Shown here piece by piece: positions 7,040-12,852 of a DNA stretch of 17,208 bases. The notes beneath the pieces were generated by a model. It searched no databases and was not told where the DNA came from. It worked only from the letters and a program-made list of their open reading frames with translations. Within the stretch, counting starts at the first letter, position 1. Every line of letters starts with the position of its first letter. The position numbers and the translations under genes are program-made. This DNA comes from Brevundimonas sp. (lineage in GTDB: Bacteria; Pseudomonadota; Alphaproteobacteria; Caulobacterales; Caulobacteraceae). The stretch lies in the NCBI RefSeq assembly GCF_031082345.1, contig NZ_JAVHLH010000001.1:14994-32201 (forward strand), read 5' to 3'.

Positions 7040-7636
7040 TCAGGCCTCCGGAACCGGCGCCCGCAGGGCCTCCCGGAACGCCTCCAGCCGCGCGCGGTAG
7101 CCCTCGGCGTCGCCATATTCGAGGAAGCGGGCGTAGCGCTCGTGCGGGTCGCTGACCCGCAGCGCATGCTTGATCGGGCACCAGTACTGTTCGGTCCGGC
7201 TGGCGACCTCGCGGACATAGGCGACCACGCCATTGGCGTATTCGCAGAAGACGCAGTTCACGATCTCGATGCCGTTCAGATAGGCCAGGCGGCCGCGGTC
7301 CAGGACCACATATTGCGACCTCGGCGCCCGCGGGATGCGCCAGGCCCGGAAGCAGATCGCCTGATACAGGCTGACCCAGACGTCGATCAGGACCAGCGGG
7401 ATGATCAGGGAATAGATCACCGGCGCGGTCGCCACATGGGCGAAGGAGGATCGGCCAAGGAAGCGCCCCACGCCCTGCCGCAGGCGCCGGTGCTCGGTCA
7501 CCACGCCCTCCTCGAACTCCACCAGTCCGGCTCTCAGCCGCCAGCCCAGCGTCGTGCGTCGCTTCTCAATTTCCCGATCGAGTTCTCCCTGGAGGCGTAC
7601 GATCTCATGCGCCAGCGCCTCGAGGCGGGCGGTCAA
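7040..7636 (-). CDS. Hypothetical membrane protein with a CxxC / CxxxH cluster
   Basis: I do not recognise a named function. The 198-residue protein starts with a charged helix likely to form a coiled coil (about 1-35), has one strongly hydrophobic segment (about 69-94, APVIYSLIIPLVLIDVWVSL) that is a membrane helix or hairpin, and then a soluble domain with NCVFCEYANG (Cys128, Cys131) and YWCPIKHA (Cys153, His157). Three Cys and one His in that arrangement suggest a zinc or Fe-S site. My impression is that this Cys region recurs in hypothetical proteins of other proteobacteria. The start is taken as TTG at 7636, overlapping the TGA of the upstream host-attachment gene (TTGA); a coupled start would explain the lack of a ribosome site. 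It is probably co-expressed with that gene. Confidence 0.8.
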   Translation of the reverse strand: MTARLEALAHEIVRLQGELDREIEKRRTTLGWRLRAGLVEFEEGVVTEHRRLRQGVGRFLGRSSFAHVATAPVIYSLIIPLVLIDVWVSLYQAICFRAWRIPRAPRSQYVVLDRGRLAYLNGIEIVNCVFCEYANGVVAYVREVASRTEQYWCPIKHALRVSDPHERYARFLEYGDAEGYRARLEAFREALRAPVPEA

Positions 7637-8103
7637 GGGCGCGGAACCACGGGGTTCAGGGCGCGCTCCAGCGGCGCCAGCCAGCGCTCCAGTTCGATGT
7701 CGGGGGCCTTGGTCAGGTCCCGGTCCAGCGTATCGGCGATCGGCGCCGTGGCGCCGATGGCGTCCTTCAGCACCCCCAGGATGCGGGCCGGCGCGACCAG
7801 GATCAGGGCATGGTCGCCCCGGCTCCTGAGCGCCTGCACGGCGGCCTCGGCCACCCCGGTGGCGAACTCGGCCTTGGCCTGGCGGTAGGGATCCTCGACG
7901 CCTGTGGTGTGGCTGGCCCCGGTGGCCGACTGCACCGACCGCACGGCCGGGTTGCGACGTCGCTCCTCGCGCACCTCGGCCAGCGATCCGGCGCCGTCGA
8001 TCTCCCGCACGGTGCGGAAGGCGCGGGTCTCGGGATCGCGCTCGACGAAACGGGCCCGGCCGCCGTCGGCCAGCACGAACAGGGCTCTATGTTTTCTCGG
8101 CAT
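7633..8103 (-). CDS. Host attachment family protein (baeRF-like)
   Basis: A 156-residue protein of the family annotated as 'protein required for attachment to host cells', related to the bacterial homologues of archaeal/eukaryotic release factor domains. The motif order is typical: FVLADGGRARFVE (9-21), a variable charged loop, DPYRQAKAEFATGVAEAA (71-88), LILVAPARILGVLK (100-113) and RDLTK (128-132). No signal peptide is visible, so it should be cytosolic; the attachment name is historical and the activity is unproven. The ATG at 8103 has a GAGG ribosome site. Upstream are a terminator-like hairpin, a -10-like element and an FNR/FixK-type box, suggesting induction at low oxygen. It overlaps the following membrane protein gene by four bases. 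Confidence 0.88.
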   Translation of the reverse strand: MPRKHRALFVLADGGRARFVERDPETRAFRTVREIDGAGSLAEVREERRRNPAVRSVQSATGASHTTGVEDPYRQAKAEFATGVAEAAVQALRSRGDHALILVAPARILGVLKDAIGATAPIADTLDRDLTKAPDIELERWLAPLERALNPVVPRP

Positions 8104-8117
8104 GACGACCTCGGTGG

Positions 8118-8142
8118 AAAAGGGGCGATTCCGGCCGCCCCT
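8118..8142 (-). terminator. Terminator-like hairpin between tRNA-Leu and the host-attachment gene
   Basis: Read on the minus strand, AGGGGCG (8142-8136) and CGCCCCT (8127-8121) form a 7-bp stem with an 8-base loop, followed directly by T (8120-8118). It can terminate tRNA read-through. It also lies at the very 5' end of the transcript predicted for the host-attachment gene, so an attenuator or 5'-stabilising role is possible. Confidence 0.65.
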
Positions 8143-8150
8143 GTCGTCCC

Positions 8151-8156
8151 AACCTA
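8151..8156 (-). promoter_or_regulatory. -10-like element of the host-attachment gene
   Basis: TAGGTT on the minus strand (8156-8151) resembles the -10 sequences seen before three other genes in this window. A start about seven bases downstream (near 8144) gives a leader of about 40 bases and places the FNR/FixK box centre at about -41. Confidence 0.4.
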
Positions 8157-8177
8157 TCGCGCGCCGCCCGGCCGCCC

Positions 8178-8191
8178 TTGATCTGGCTCAA
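8178..8191. promoter_or_regulatory. FNR/FixK-type binding box
   Basis: TTGATCTGGCTCAA matches the CRP/FNR-superfamily anaerobic box TTGAT-N4-ATCAA at 9 of 10 defined bases, and the TCTGG-type centre is common in alphaproteobacterial FixK/FnrL sites. It lies between the end of tRNA-Leu and the host-attachment gene, centred about 41 bases upstream of the predicted start of that gene, the classic position for activation. Confidence 0.6.
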
Positions 8192-8198
8192 GCGGCGA

Positions 8199-8283
8199 TG
8201 GTGCGAGCGGCGGGGGTCGAACCCGCATGACCGAAGTCGAGGGATTTTAAGTCCCTTGCGTCTACCAGTTTCGCCACGCTCGC
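8199..8283 (-). tRNA. tRNA-Leu (anticodon UAA)
   Basis: An 85-base class II tRNA on the minus strand. The acceptor stem GCGAGCG/CGCTCGC is a perfect 7 bp, the discriminator is A and the CCA end is encoded (8201-8199). The anticodon loop is CTTAAAA between AGGGA/TCCCT stems, giving anticodon TAA (8249-8247). A long variable arm (GAC-TTCG-GTC) and the T arm GCGGG-TTCGACC-CCCGC are intact. It decodes UUA and UUG, rare in this GC-rich genome. It follows the M28 peptidase stop by 14 bases; a weak -10-like TAAGAC lies inside the end of that gene (8314-8309), so either its own promoter or read-through could supply it. Confidence 0.97.
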
Positions 8284-8297
8284 GGCCGGGACGGACC

Positions 8298-9722
8298 CTA
8301 CTGCGCCGGTCTTAACGCCCGGAAGTCCACGTCCGAGTTGGCCAGCAGCCACAGGAAGGCGGCCCAGGCGGCGACGTTCTGGTCCATGGCCTCCGGATCG
8401 ATCCGGTCCAGCACGTCGTCGGCGGTGTGGTGGGTGTCGAAATAGTCGGTGCCGTCCTGGTTCAGCCGGAAGGCCGGAACGCCCGCGGCCACGGTCGGGC
8501 CGGTGTCGGGGCCGCCGCCGGTCGCGGCCGAGCCGTCGAACAGCACGCCCAGCGGCGTCAGCACGGCCTGCGCCGCGCGGCGGAAGTCGGTGTCGGCGGC
8601 GCCGGCCGGCAGGGTCAGGCTGTAGATCGGCCCGGCCCCGAAGTCGCTTTCGCTGACCGCCACATGGTTCGCCATCTCGGCCGTCCGGCTGGCGGCGTAG
8701 AAGCGCGCCCCGGCCAGACCCTGGGCGGGCGGCGGCTGGCTGACCTCTTCCGAGCCCCACCAGACCACGCGGATAGTGCGGCGGGGCTTGCGCGGCATGT
8801 CCTCGATCAGCTTCAGGGCGGCGGCGGTGATCGCCACCCCGGCGCCGTCGTCGATGGCCCCGGTGCCGAGGTCCCAGCTGTCCAGATGCCCGCCGATGAC
8901 GATGACCTCGTCGGGCGCGCCCGAGCCGCGCACTTCGCCGATGACGTTCTGACTCTTGCTGTCGGCGGTGAAGCCGGCGGTCGAGAACAGCCGCATCCGC
9001 ACCGGCTGGTCGCTCAGGCGGATCATGCGGCGCAGCTGGTCGGCGTCGGGCGGGCTCATGGCGAAGGCCGGGACCGTGCCTTCGCCCACCCGGGTCGCGC
9101 CGGTGTGGGCGAAGCGGTGGTCATGGGTGCCCAGCGAGCGCAGCACATAGCCGACCGCCCCGCGCTTCGCCGCCTCGGTGGGGCCGTTGCCGCGCACCGG
9201 CGAGGTCGCGCCGTAGCCGCGGCCGTCCTGGGCCTGGACCGTGTCCTGCAGCACCACGGCGATCTTGCCGGTCAGCGAGCCTTCGGGCTGGTCGAGCAGC
9301 TGCTGGTAAGTTTCAAAAATGGCCGCCTCGCCCTCGATCCCCTCCGCCGGAGTGGCGATCGAGCCGCCCAGCGACACCACCGTCAGCGACTGCGGGAAGG
9401 GCGACAGGATCTCGACGCTGGCCTCGCCGCGGGTCCACAGGGCCAGCGGGAATTCCTCGATCGCGACGTTGTCGAAGCCCATGGCGCGGAACTGGTCCGC
9501 GCCCCACCGGGCCGAGGCCTGTTCGGAGTCCGAACCCGCCAGCCGCGGCCCGAACCGGGTGGTCAGCTCCGAGACCAGTTCGTACGCGACATTGTCCCGC
9601 AGCGCGCGGTCGCGCAGTTGCTCGGCCTCGCGGACGGTGCGGGCGTCCTGGGCGACGGCGGGGGCGGCGGCGAGACCGAGCGCCAGCGCGCTGGCGGCGA
9701 GAAGACGGGCGGACAGGGACAT
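8298..9722 (-). CDS. Secreted M28 family zinc metallopeptidase
   Basis: Aminopeptidase or carboxypeptidase-Q-like exopeptidase acting on peptides in the periplasm. The 474-residue precursor has a Sec signal ending at AVAQ (about residue 24). The two-zinc site is visible: His279 and Asp281 in GGHLDSWD, Asp291/292 in AIDDGAG, Glu325/326 in WWGSEEV, Asp360 in SESDFGAG and a His in FDTHHT (431-432). Residues of about 110-245, between the N-terminal helix region and the catalytic core, fit a PA-type insert domain. The ATG at 9722 has GGAG six bases upstream. The downstream tRNA-Leu begins 14 bases after the stop. Substrate specificity cannot be told from sequence. Confidence 0.93.
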   Translation of the reverse strand: MSLSARLLAASALALGLAAAPAVAQDARTVREAEQLRDRALRDNVAYELVSELTTRFGPRLAGSDSEQASARWGADQFRAMGFDNVAIEEFPLALWTRGEASVEILSPFPQSLTVVSLGGSIATPAEGIEGEAAIFETYQQLLDQPEGSLTGKIAVVLQDTVQAQDGRGYGATSPVRGNGPTEAAKRGAVGYVLRSLGTHDHRFAHTGATRVGEGTVPAFAMSPPDADQLRRMIRLSDQPVRMRLFSTAGFTADSKSQNVIGEVRGSGAPDEVIVIGGHLDSWDLGTGAIDDGAGVAITAAALKLIEDMPRKPRRTIRVVWWGSEEVSQPPPAQGLAGARFYAASRTAEMANHVAVSESDFGAGPIYSLTLPAGAADTDFRRAAQAVLTPLGVLFDGSAATGGGPDTGPTVAAGVPAFRLNQDGTDYFDTHHTADDVLDRIDPEAMDQNVAAWAAFLWLLANSDVDFRALRPAQ

Positions 9723-9752
9723 CGGTGGCTCCGGGACTCAGCAGGGAGCCGG

Positions 9753-9781
9753 AACCTAGACCGCGACGGCCGGAGGGAGAA
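9753..9781 (-). promoter_or_regulatory. Putative promoter of the M28 peptidase gene
   Basis: On the minus strand TTCTCC (9781-9776) and TAGGTT (9758-9753) are 17 bases apart; the start would lie about 24 bases before the ATG at 9722. The -10 is the same hexamer as that before the host-attachment gene. Confidence 0.4.
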
Positions 9782-9823
9782 GCGGTGCTCTCCCGAGTTC
9801 TGTCAGCCGTCCGACAAGCTGGC

Positions 9824-10060
9824 CTATTCGCCCTTGACGTAGGGCTCCACCGGACCCTGCAGCTTGACCGTCAGGGCCTTGCCGCGGCGATCGACGCGGT
9901 TGCCGACGGCGAGGCGGACCCAGCCCTCGGAAACGCAGTATTCCTCGACATTGGTCTTGTCCTCGCCCTTGAAACGGACGCCGATCCCCTGCGCCAGCAG
10001 GTCGGCGTCGTGGAACGGGCTGTCGGGATCGACACAGAGGCGGTCGGGAAGGTCGGTCAT
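9824..10060 (-). CDS. DUF3297 family protein (78 aa)
   Basis: A small, highly conserved cytosolic protein of unknown function, recognised from the stretch GVRFKGEDKTNVEEYCVSEGWVRL (about residues 27-50) and the VKLQGPVEPYV ending, together with its typical length of about 80 residues. It has two Cys (9 and 42) and no signal or membrane segment. Relatives are widespread in Proteobacteria. It is sometimes labelled glutathione peroxidase in databases, but nothing in the sequence supports that. The ATG at 10060 is preceded by one of the best promoters in the window. The M28 gene follows on the same strand after about 100 bases and has its own promoter candidate. Confidence 0.9.
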   Translation of the reverse strand: MTDLPDRLCVDPDSPFHDADLLAQGIGVRFKGEDKTNVEEYCVSEGWVRLAVGNRVDRRGKALTVKLQGPVEPYVKGE

Positions 10061-10090
10061 GATCGGGCGCTCGGAAAAGGACAGGGGCGG

Positions 10091-10119
10091 GCTTTAGCCG
10101 AGGACGGCGGCGGCTCCAA
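10091..10119 (-). promoter_or_regulatory. Promoter of the DUF3297 gene
   Basis: On the minus strand TTGGAG (10119-10114) and TAAAGC (10096-10091, within GCTAAAGC) are 17 bases apart. The octamer fits GCTANAWC at 7 of 8 positions. The expected leader is about 24 bases. Confidence 0.6.
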
Positions 10120-10125
10120 GAGAGC

Positions 10126-10156
10126 TTGACCTGACGCCGCGTCAATCCGCTAGGTA
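10126..10156 (+). promoter_or_regulatory. Putative promoter of the alpha/beta hydrolase gene, overlapping a palindrome
   Basis: The -10 octamer GCTAGGTA is at 10149-10156. Two -35 choices exist: CTGACGC at 10131-10137 (11-base spacer, 6 of 7 to TTGACGS) and TTGACC at 10126. The predicted start is near 10163, 20 bases before the ATG at 10183. The -35 region lies inside a perfect palindrome (10132-10144). Confidence 0.42.
10132..10144. repeat. Perfect 13-bp palindrome in divergent promoter region (operator candidate)
   Basis: TGACGC (10132-10137), a central C, and GCGTCA (10139-10144) are perfectly complementary arms. The site overlaps the -35 of the hydrolase promoter and lies just upstream of the divergent DUF3297 promoter, a usual place for a dimeric repressor or activator. 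Confidence 0.5.
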
Positions 10157-10182
10157 GGTTGCGAATAACTACGGACCTGTCG

Positions 10183-11055
10183 ATGAGCGACCCCGTCATC
10201 CGCGATCTCACCATCCCCGCCCCTGACGGCTATCCGCTGTCGATGCGTCTGATCTCGCCGCCGCAGCCGACGGTCGCCATGCTGGTCAGTTCCGGCACCG
10301 GCTTTCCGAAGGGGTTCTACGACCGGTTCGCCCGGCATATGGCGAGCAAGGGCGCGGCGGTGCTGACCTATGATTTCCGGGGCATCGCCGGGTCGAGGCC
10401 CGACGATCTCGCCGCCATGGACATGGACTATCCCGACTGGGGCCGGCTCGACATGCCGGCCGCGCTGGACGCCCTGACCGAGGCCGCGCCCGGCCTCCCC
10501 GTGGTTCACGTCGGCCACAGCGTCGGCGGCCATTTCCTCGGCCTCATGCCCAATCAGCACCGCATCGCCCGCCACGCCTTCGTCTCCGTCGGCAGCGGCT
10601 ACTGGGGTCGGCACCACCGGTCCTACAATCCGCTCGAGCTGTTCTTCTGGTTCGCCTACGGCCCGTGGAGCCTGGCCCGCCGCGGCTACATCCGCGGCGG
10701 CGGCCTGTGGGCGGGGACGGACCTGCCGCGCGGCGTCTGGGAGACCTGGCGACGCTGGTGCCTGAAGCCGGCCTATTTCCACGACGAGCTGAAGGATCGG
10801 CTGCGACCGCATCATTTCGAGGCGGTGACGGCCCCGATCCGCTCGTGGATCTTCACCGACGACCCGATCGCCACCCCGGTCACCTCGCCGAAATTGCTGG
10901 AGATCTATCCCAACGCGCCGCGCGAGATGCTGGTGCGCGCGCCCGCCGACTACGGCGTGGCCCGCATCGGCCACGAGGGCGCCTTCCGCCGGGGCATGGA
11001 GCCGCTGTGGGACGAGATGTTCGACTGGCTGACCAAGGGTATTGCCGAACGTTAA
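10183..11055 (+). CDS. Alpha/beta hydrolase (COG4757-like)
   Basis: A 290-residue cytosolic serine hydrolase with an alpha/beta fold. The oxyanion region is SSGTGFPKGFYDRFA (36-50), a conserved strand-turn is TYDFRGIAGS (62-71), the nucleophile elbow is GHSVGG with Ser113, and a late GHEGAFR supplies the likely catalytic His. The pattern fits the predicted alpha/beta hydrolase group I know as COG4757; the substrate is unknown. I start at ATG 10183 (MSDPVIRDL), since the only upstream in-frame start is a TTG at 10159 that would lie before the predicted transcript start. It is divergent from the DUF3297 gene. Confidence 0.88.
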   Translation: MSDPVIRDLTIPAPDGYPLSMRLISPPQPTVAMLVSSGTGFPKGFYDRFARHMASKGAAVLTYDFRGIAGSRPDDLAAMDMDYPDWGRLDMPAALDALTEAAPGLPVVHVGHSVGGHFLGLMPNQHRIARHAFVSVGSGYWGRHHRSYNPLELFFWFAYGPWSLARRGYIRGGGLWAGTDLPRGVWETWRRWCLKPAYFHDELKDRLRPHHFEAVTAPIRSWIFTDDPIATPVTSPKLLEIYPNAPREMLVRAPADYGVARIGHEGAFRRGMEPLWDEMFDWLTKGIAER

Positions 11056-11081
11056 GTTGACGACCGCGCGACCCGGGTCCC

Positions 11082-11098
11082 TCCTCCGCCCGGGAGGA
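11082..11098 (+). promoter_or_regulatory. Hairpin sequestering the ribosome-binding site
   Basis: TCCTCC (11082-11087) pairs perfectly with the Shine-Dalgarno GGAGGA (11093-11098) around a 5-base loop, directly before the ATG at 11103. In RNA this would hide the ribosome site. Confidence 0.45.
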
Positions 11099-11102
11099 CC
11101 TC

Positions 11103-11615
11103 ATGATCCAAGCCATTCTGTTCGCGGCCGCGCTGCAGACCGCGCCCGCCCCCGCGCCCCCTCCGGCGATCGACTGCGCCGACGCCGACCATAGCGCCTT
11201 CAACTTCTGGATCGGGGACTGGGACGTCAGCGCCACCGGCACGGAGACCGTCGTCGCCCGCAGCGTCATCTCGTCGACCGCGGGCGGCTGCGCCATCGAG
11301 GAGGACTATCGCCAGACCGTCGGTCCCGGCGGCGTCGCCACGACCTATCACGGCGTCAGCTTCAGCGCCTTCGACGCCCGGCGCGGCGGCGTCTGGCGGC
11401 AGTTCTACATGGACAGCGGCGGCTCGGTGACGGTGTTCGAGGGCGGCCTGCGCGGCGACGCCATGGTGCTGGAGGCGCCCGGCCGCGGCGGCGGCGTGCA
11501 GCGCATGACGGTCTCGCCCCAGGCCGACGGATCGGTTCGCCAGCGCGGCGAGTCCACGACCGACGGCGGCGCCAGCTGGACGCCCGGCTATGATTTCACC
11601 TACCGCCGGCGTTGA
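11103..11615 (+). CDS. Secreted DUF1579/lipocalin-like hypothetical protein
   Basis: A 170-residue exported protein of unknown function. A short hydrophobic N-terminus (MIQAILFAAALQT) followed by a Pro/Ala linker looks like a signal peptide, although it is short and lacks an early basic residue. The mature part begins with FNFWIGDWDV (33-42) and continues with a Gly-Cys turn (Cys63), a VWRQFYMD strand and a DGG-W segment, the repeating strand pattern of the small beta-barrel proteins often labelled DUF1579 or lipocalin-like. Cys25 and Cys63 could form a disulfide. The ATG at 11103 has an ideal GGAGGA site that is also base-paired in a predicted leader hairpin. The gene follows the hydrolase by 47 bases. 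Confidence 0.8.
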   Translation: MIQAILFAAALQTAPAPAPPPAIDCADADHSAFNFWIGDWDVSATGTETVVARSVISSTAGGCAIEEDYRQTVGPGGVATTYHGVSFSAFDARRGGVWRQFYMDSGGSVTVFEGGLRGDAMVLEAPGRGGGVQRMTVSPQADGSVRQRGESTTDGGASWTPGYDFTYRRR

Positions 11616-11639
11616 TCGACGGGCCATGGCGCCTAGGTA
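11612..11639 (+). promoter_or_regulatory. Putative promoter of the aldo/keto reductase gene
   Basis: TTGATC (11612-11617) and TAGGTA (11634-11639) are 16 bases apart. The start would be near 11646, giving a 19-base leader with GGAG at 11655-11658 six bases before the ATG. Confidence 0.5.
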
Positions 11640-11664
11640 AGCGGGCCCCCTTCCGGAGCCCGCC

Positions 11665-12516
11665 ATGACCGACCAGCCCGCCATCACCGTCGACGGCCAC
11701 GCCATTCCGCTGCTGGGCTTCGGCACCTGGATGCTGGAGCCTGACGACGCCCGGCGCATGGTCGCCGAGGCCCTGCGCCTCGGCTACCGCCACATCGACA
11801 CCGCCTGGATCTATCGCAACGAGGCGGCCGTGGGGGACGGCATCCGCGACGCCATCGAGGCCGGCCATGTCGCCCGCGACGACCTCTGGCTGACCACCAA
11901 GATCTGGGTCGACCATTTCCACCGCGACGCCCTGCTGAAACAGGCGGAAGAGTCCGCCGCCAGCCTCGGCTTCTCGCCCGACCTGCTGCTGCTGCACTGG
12001 CCGAAGAAGACCCCGTCGTTCGACGAGACCCTCGGCGCCCTGAACGAGGCCAGGGACCGCGGCCTGACCCGGACCATCGGCCTGTCCAACTTCCCGTCGG
12101 CCGAGTTCCGCGAGGCCCAGGCGCTGTCGAAGGCGCCGCTGGTCACCAACCAGGTCGAGTATCACCCCTACCTCAAGCTCACGACCCTGCTGGAGACGGC
12201 CCGGGATCTCGGTTCCTCCATCACCGCCTGGTCGCCGCTGGCCCAGGGCAAGGTCGCCGACGACCCGACCCTGAACGAGATCGGCCGCGCCCACGGCAAG
12301 ACGCCCGGCCAGGTGACCCTCCGCTGGCTGATCCAGCAGAACGTCATCGCCATCCCGCGCACCGGCAAGGAAAGCCGGGCCGCCGAGAATTTCGACATCT
12401 TCGACTTCCAGCTGACGCCGGAGCAGATGGATCGCATCCACGCCCTCGCCCGCCCCGACGGCCGGCTCGGCGACTGGATTGATCCCGCGTTCAAATGGGA
12501 TGAAGAATGGGCCTGA
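11665..12516 (+). CDS. Aldo/keto reductase, DkgB-like
   Basis: NADPH-dependent reductase of aldehydes and ketones, cytosolic. The 283-residue protein has the complete AKR tetrad: Asp45 and Tyr50 in HIDTAWIYRNE, Lys79 in TTKIW and His111 in LLLHWP. Downstream are GLSNF (138-142), NQVEYHPY, the cofactor-loop block AWSPLAQGK and the IPRTGK motif that binds the NADPH 2'-phosphate. Overall order and length fit the 2,5-diketo-D-gluconate reductase B group, but that name is by family only; these enzymes are promiscuous. The ATG at 11665 has a GGAG site six bases upstream. The small regulator gene follows 36 bases after the stop. Confidence 0.94.
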   Translation: MTDQPAITVDGHAIPLLGFGTWMLEPDDARRMVAEALRLGYRHIDTAWIYRNEAAVGDGIRDAIEAGHVARDDLWLTTKIWVDHFHRDALLKQAEESAASLGFSPDLLLLHWPKKTPSFDETLGALNEARDRGLTRTIGLSNFPSAEFREAQALSKAPLVTNQVEYHPYLKLTTLLETARDLGSSITAWSPLAQGKVADDPTLNEIGRAHGKTPGQVTLRWLIQQNVIAIPRTGKESRAAENFDIFDFQLTPEQMDRIHALARPDGRLGDWIDPAFKWDEEWA

Positions 12517-12552
12517 GGCGCGGCGTCTGAGACCGGGCCCGGGAGGACGCCA

Positions 12553-12801
12553 ATGGGTTCGGTGCTGGGATTCCCCGGCGTCGATCCGTCGGACGCGGCG
12601 GTCGGCGCAAGACTGAAACGGTGGCGCGAACAGCGCGGCCTGAGCGTCGATGAGCTCGCCCCACTTATGAGCATGACGCCGGAGGAGACCCGCCGGGCTG
12701 AAAGCGGACGGGGCCATCTGACCACCGCGCAGCTCGGCGCCGCCACCAACGCCCTGCACCTGCCCCTGTGGGCGCTGGTCTCCGACCACCGCGCCTATTG
12801 A
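12553..12801 (+). CDS. Small XRE-type helix-turn-helix protein (82 aa)
   Basis: A stand-alone DNA-binding domain of the Cro/C1 type. Residues 16-74 show the five-helix pattern: LKRWREQRGLSVDELAPLMSMTPEETRRAESGRGHLTTAQLGAATNAL, with the expected turn between the second and third helices and a Glu-x-Gly after the recognition helix. No sensor or oligomerisation domain is present. The ATG at 12553 has a strong GGGAGG site. It sits between the aldo/keto reductase and ubiD, 51 bases before ubiD, and might regulate one of them, but no target is identifiable from sequence. Confidence 0.82.
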   Translation: MGSVLGFPGVDPSDAAVGARLKRWREQRGLSVDELAPLMSMTPEETRRAESGRGHLTTAQLGAATNALHLPLWALVSDHRAY

Positions 12802-12816
12802 GCGCGCCCGGCGGGC

Positions 12817-12845
12817 GTGACAGCCGCCGCGGCTCCGCCTAAGCC
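12817..12845 (+). promoter_or_regulatory. Candidate ubiD promoter, apparently leaderless
   Basis: GTGACA (12817-12822) and TAAGCC (12840-12845) are 17 bases apart; the expected start falls at about 12852, next to the ATG at 12853. No Shine-Dalgarno sequence precedes this ATG. Confidence 0.35.
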
Positions 12846-12852
12846 TCGCCGC

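Noticed and set aside
8199..8283. tRNA-Leu as an integration site for a mobile element
   Set aside because: No integrase, no repeat of the tRNA 3' end and no shift in gene content on either side.
9727..9750. GGCTCC/GGAGCC hairpin hiding the M28 ribosome site
   Set aside because: The predicted transcript start (near 9746) would cut into the 5' arm, the stem is only 6 bp, and the loop is 12 bases.
8427..9842. Plus-strand open frame (471 codons) opposite the M28 peptidase
   Set aside because: Antisense shadow of an intact zinc peptidase with all ligands; its own translation has no recognisable motif.
11057..11063. TTGACGA as a -35 for the DUF1579-like gene
   Set aside because: No acceptable -10 follows at 10-19 bases; the region is GC-only and dominated by the leader hairpin.
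12533..12542. CCGGGCCCGG palindrome before the XRE gene as an autoregulatory operator
   Set aside because: A 10-bp GC palindrome is expected by chance in such sequence; the same GCCCGGGAGGAC ribosome-site block occurs at 11088-11099 before an unrelated gene.
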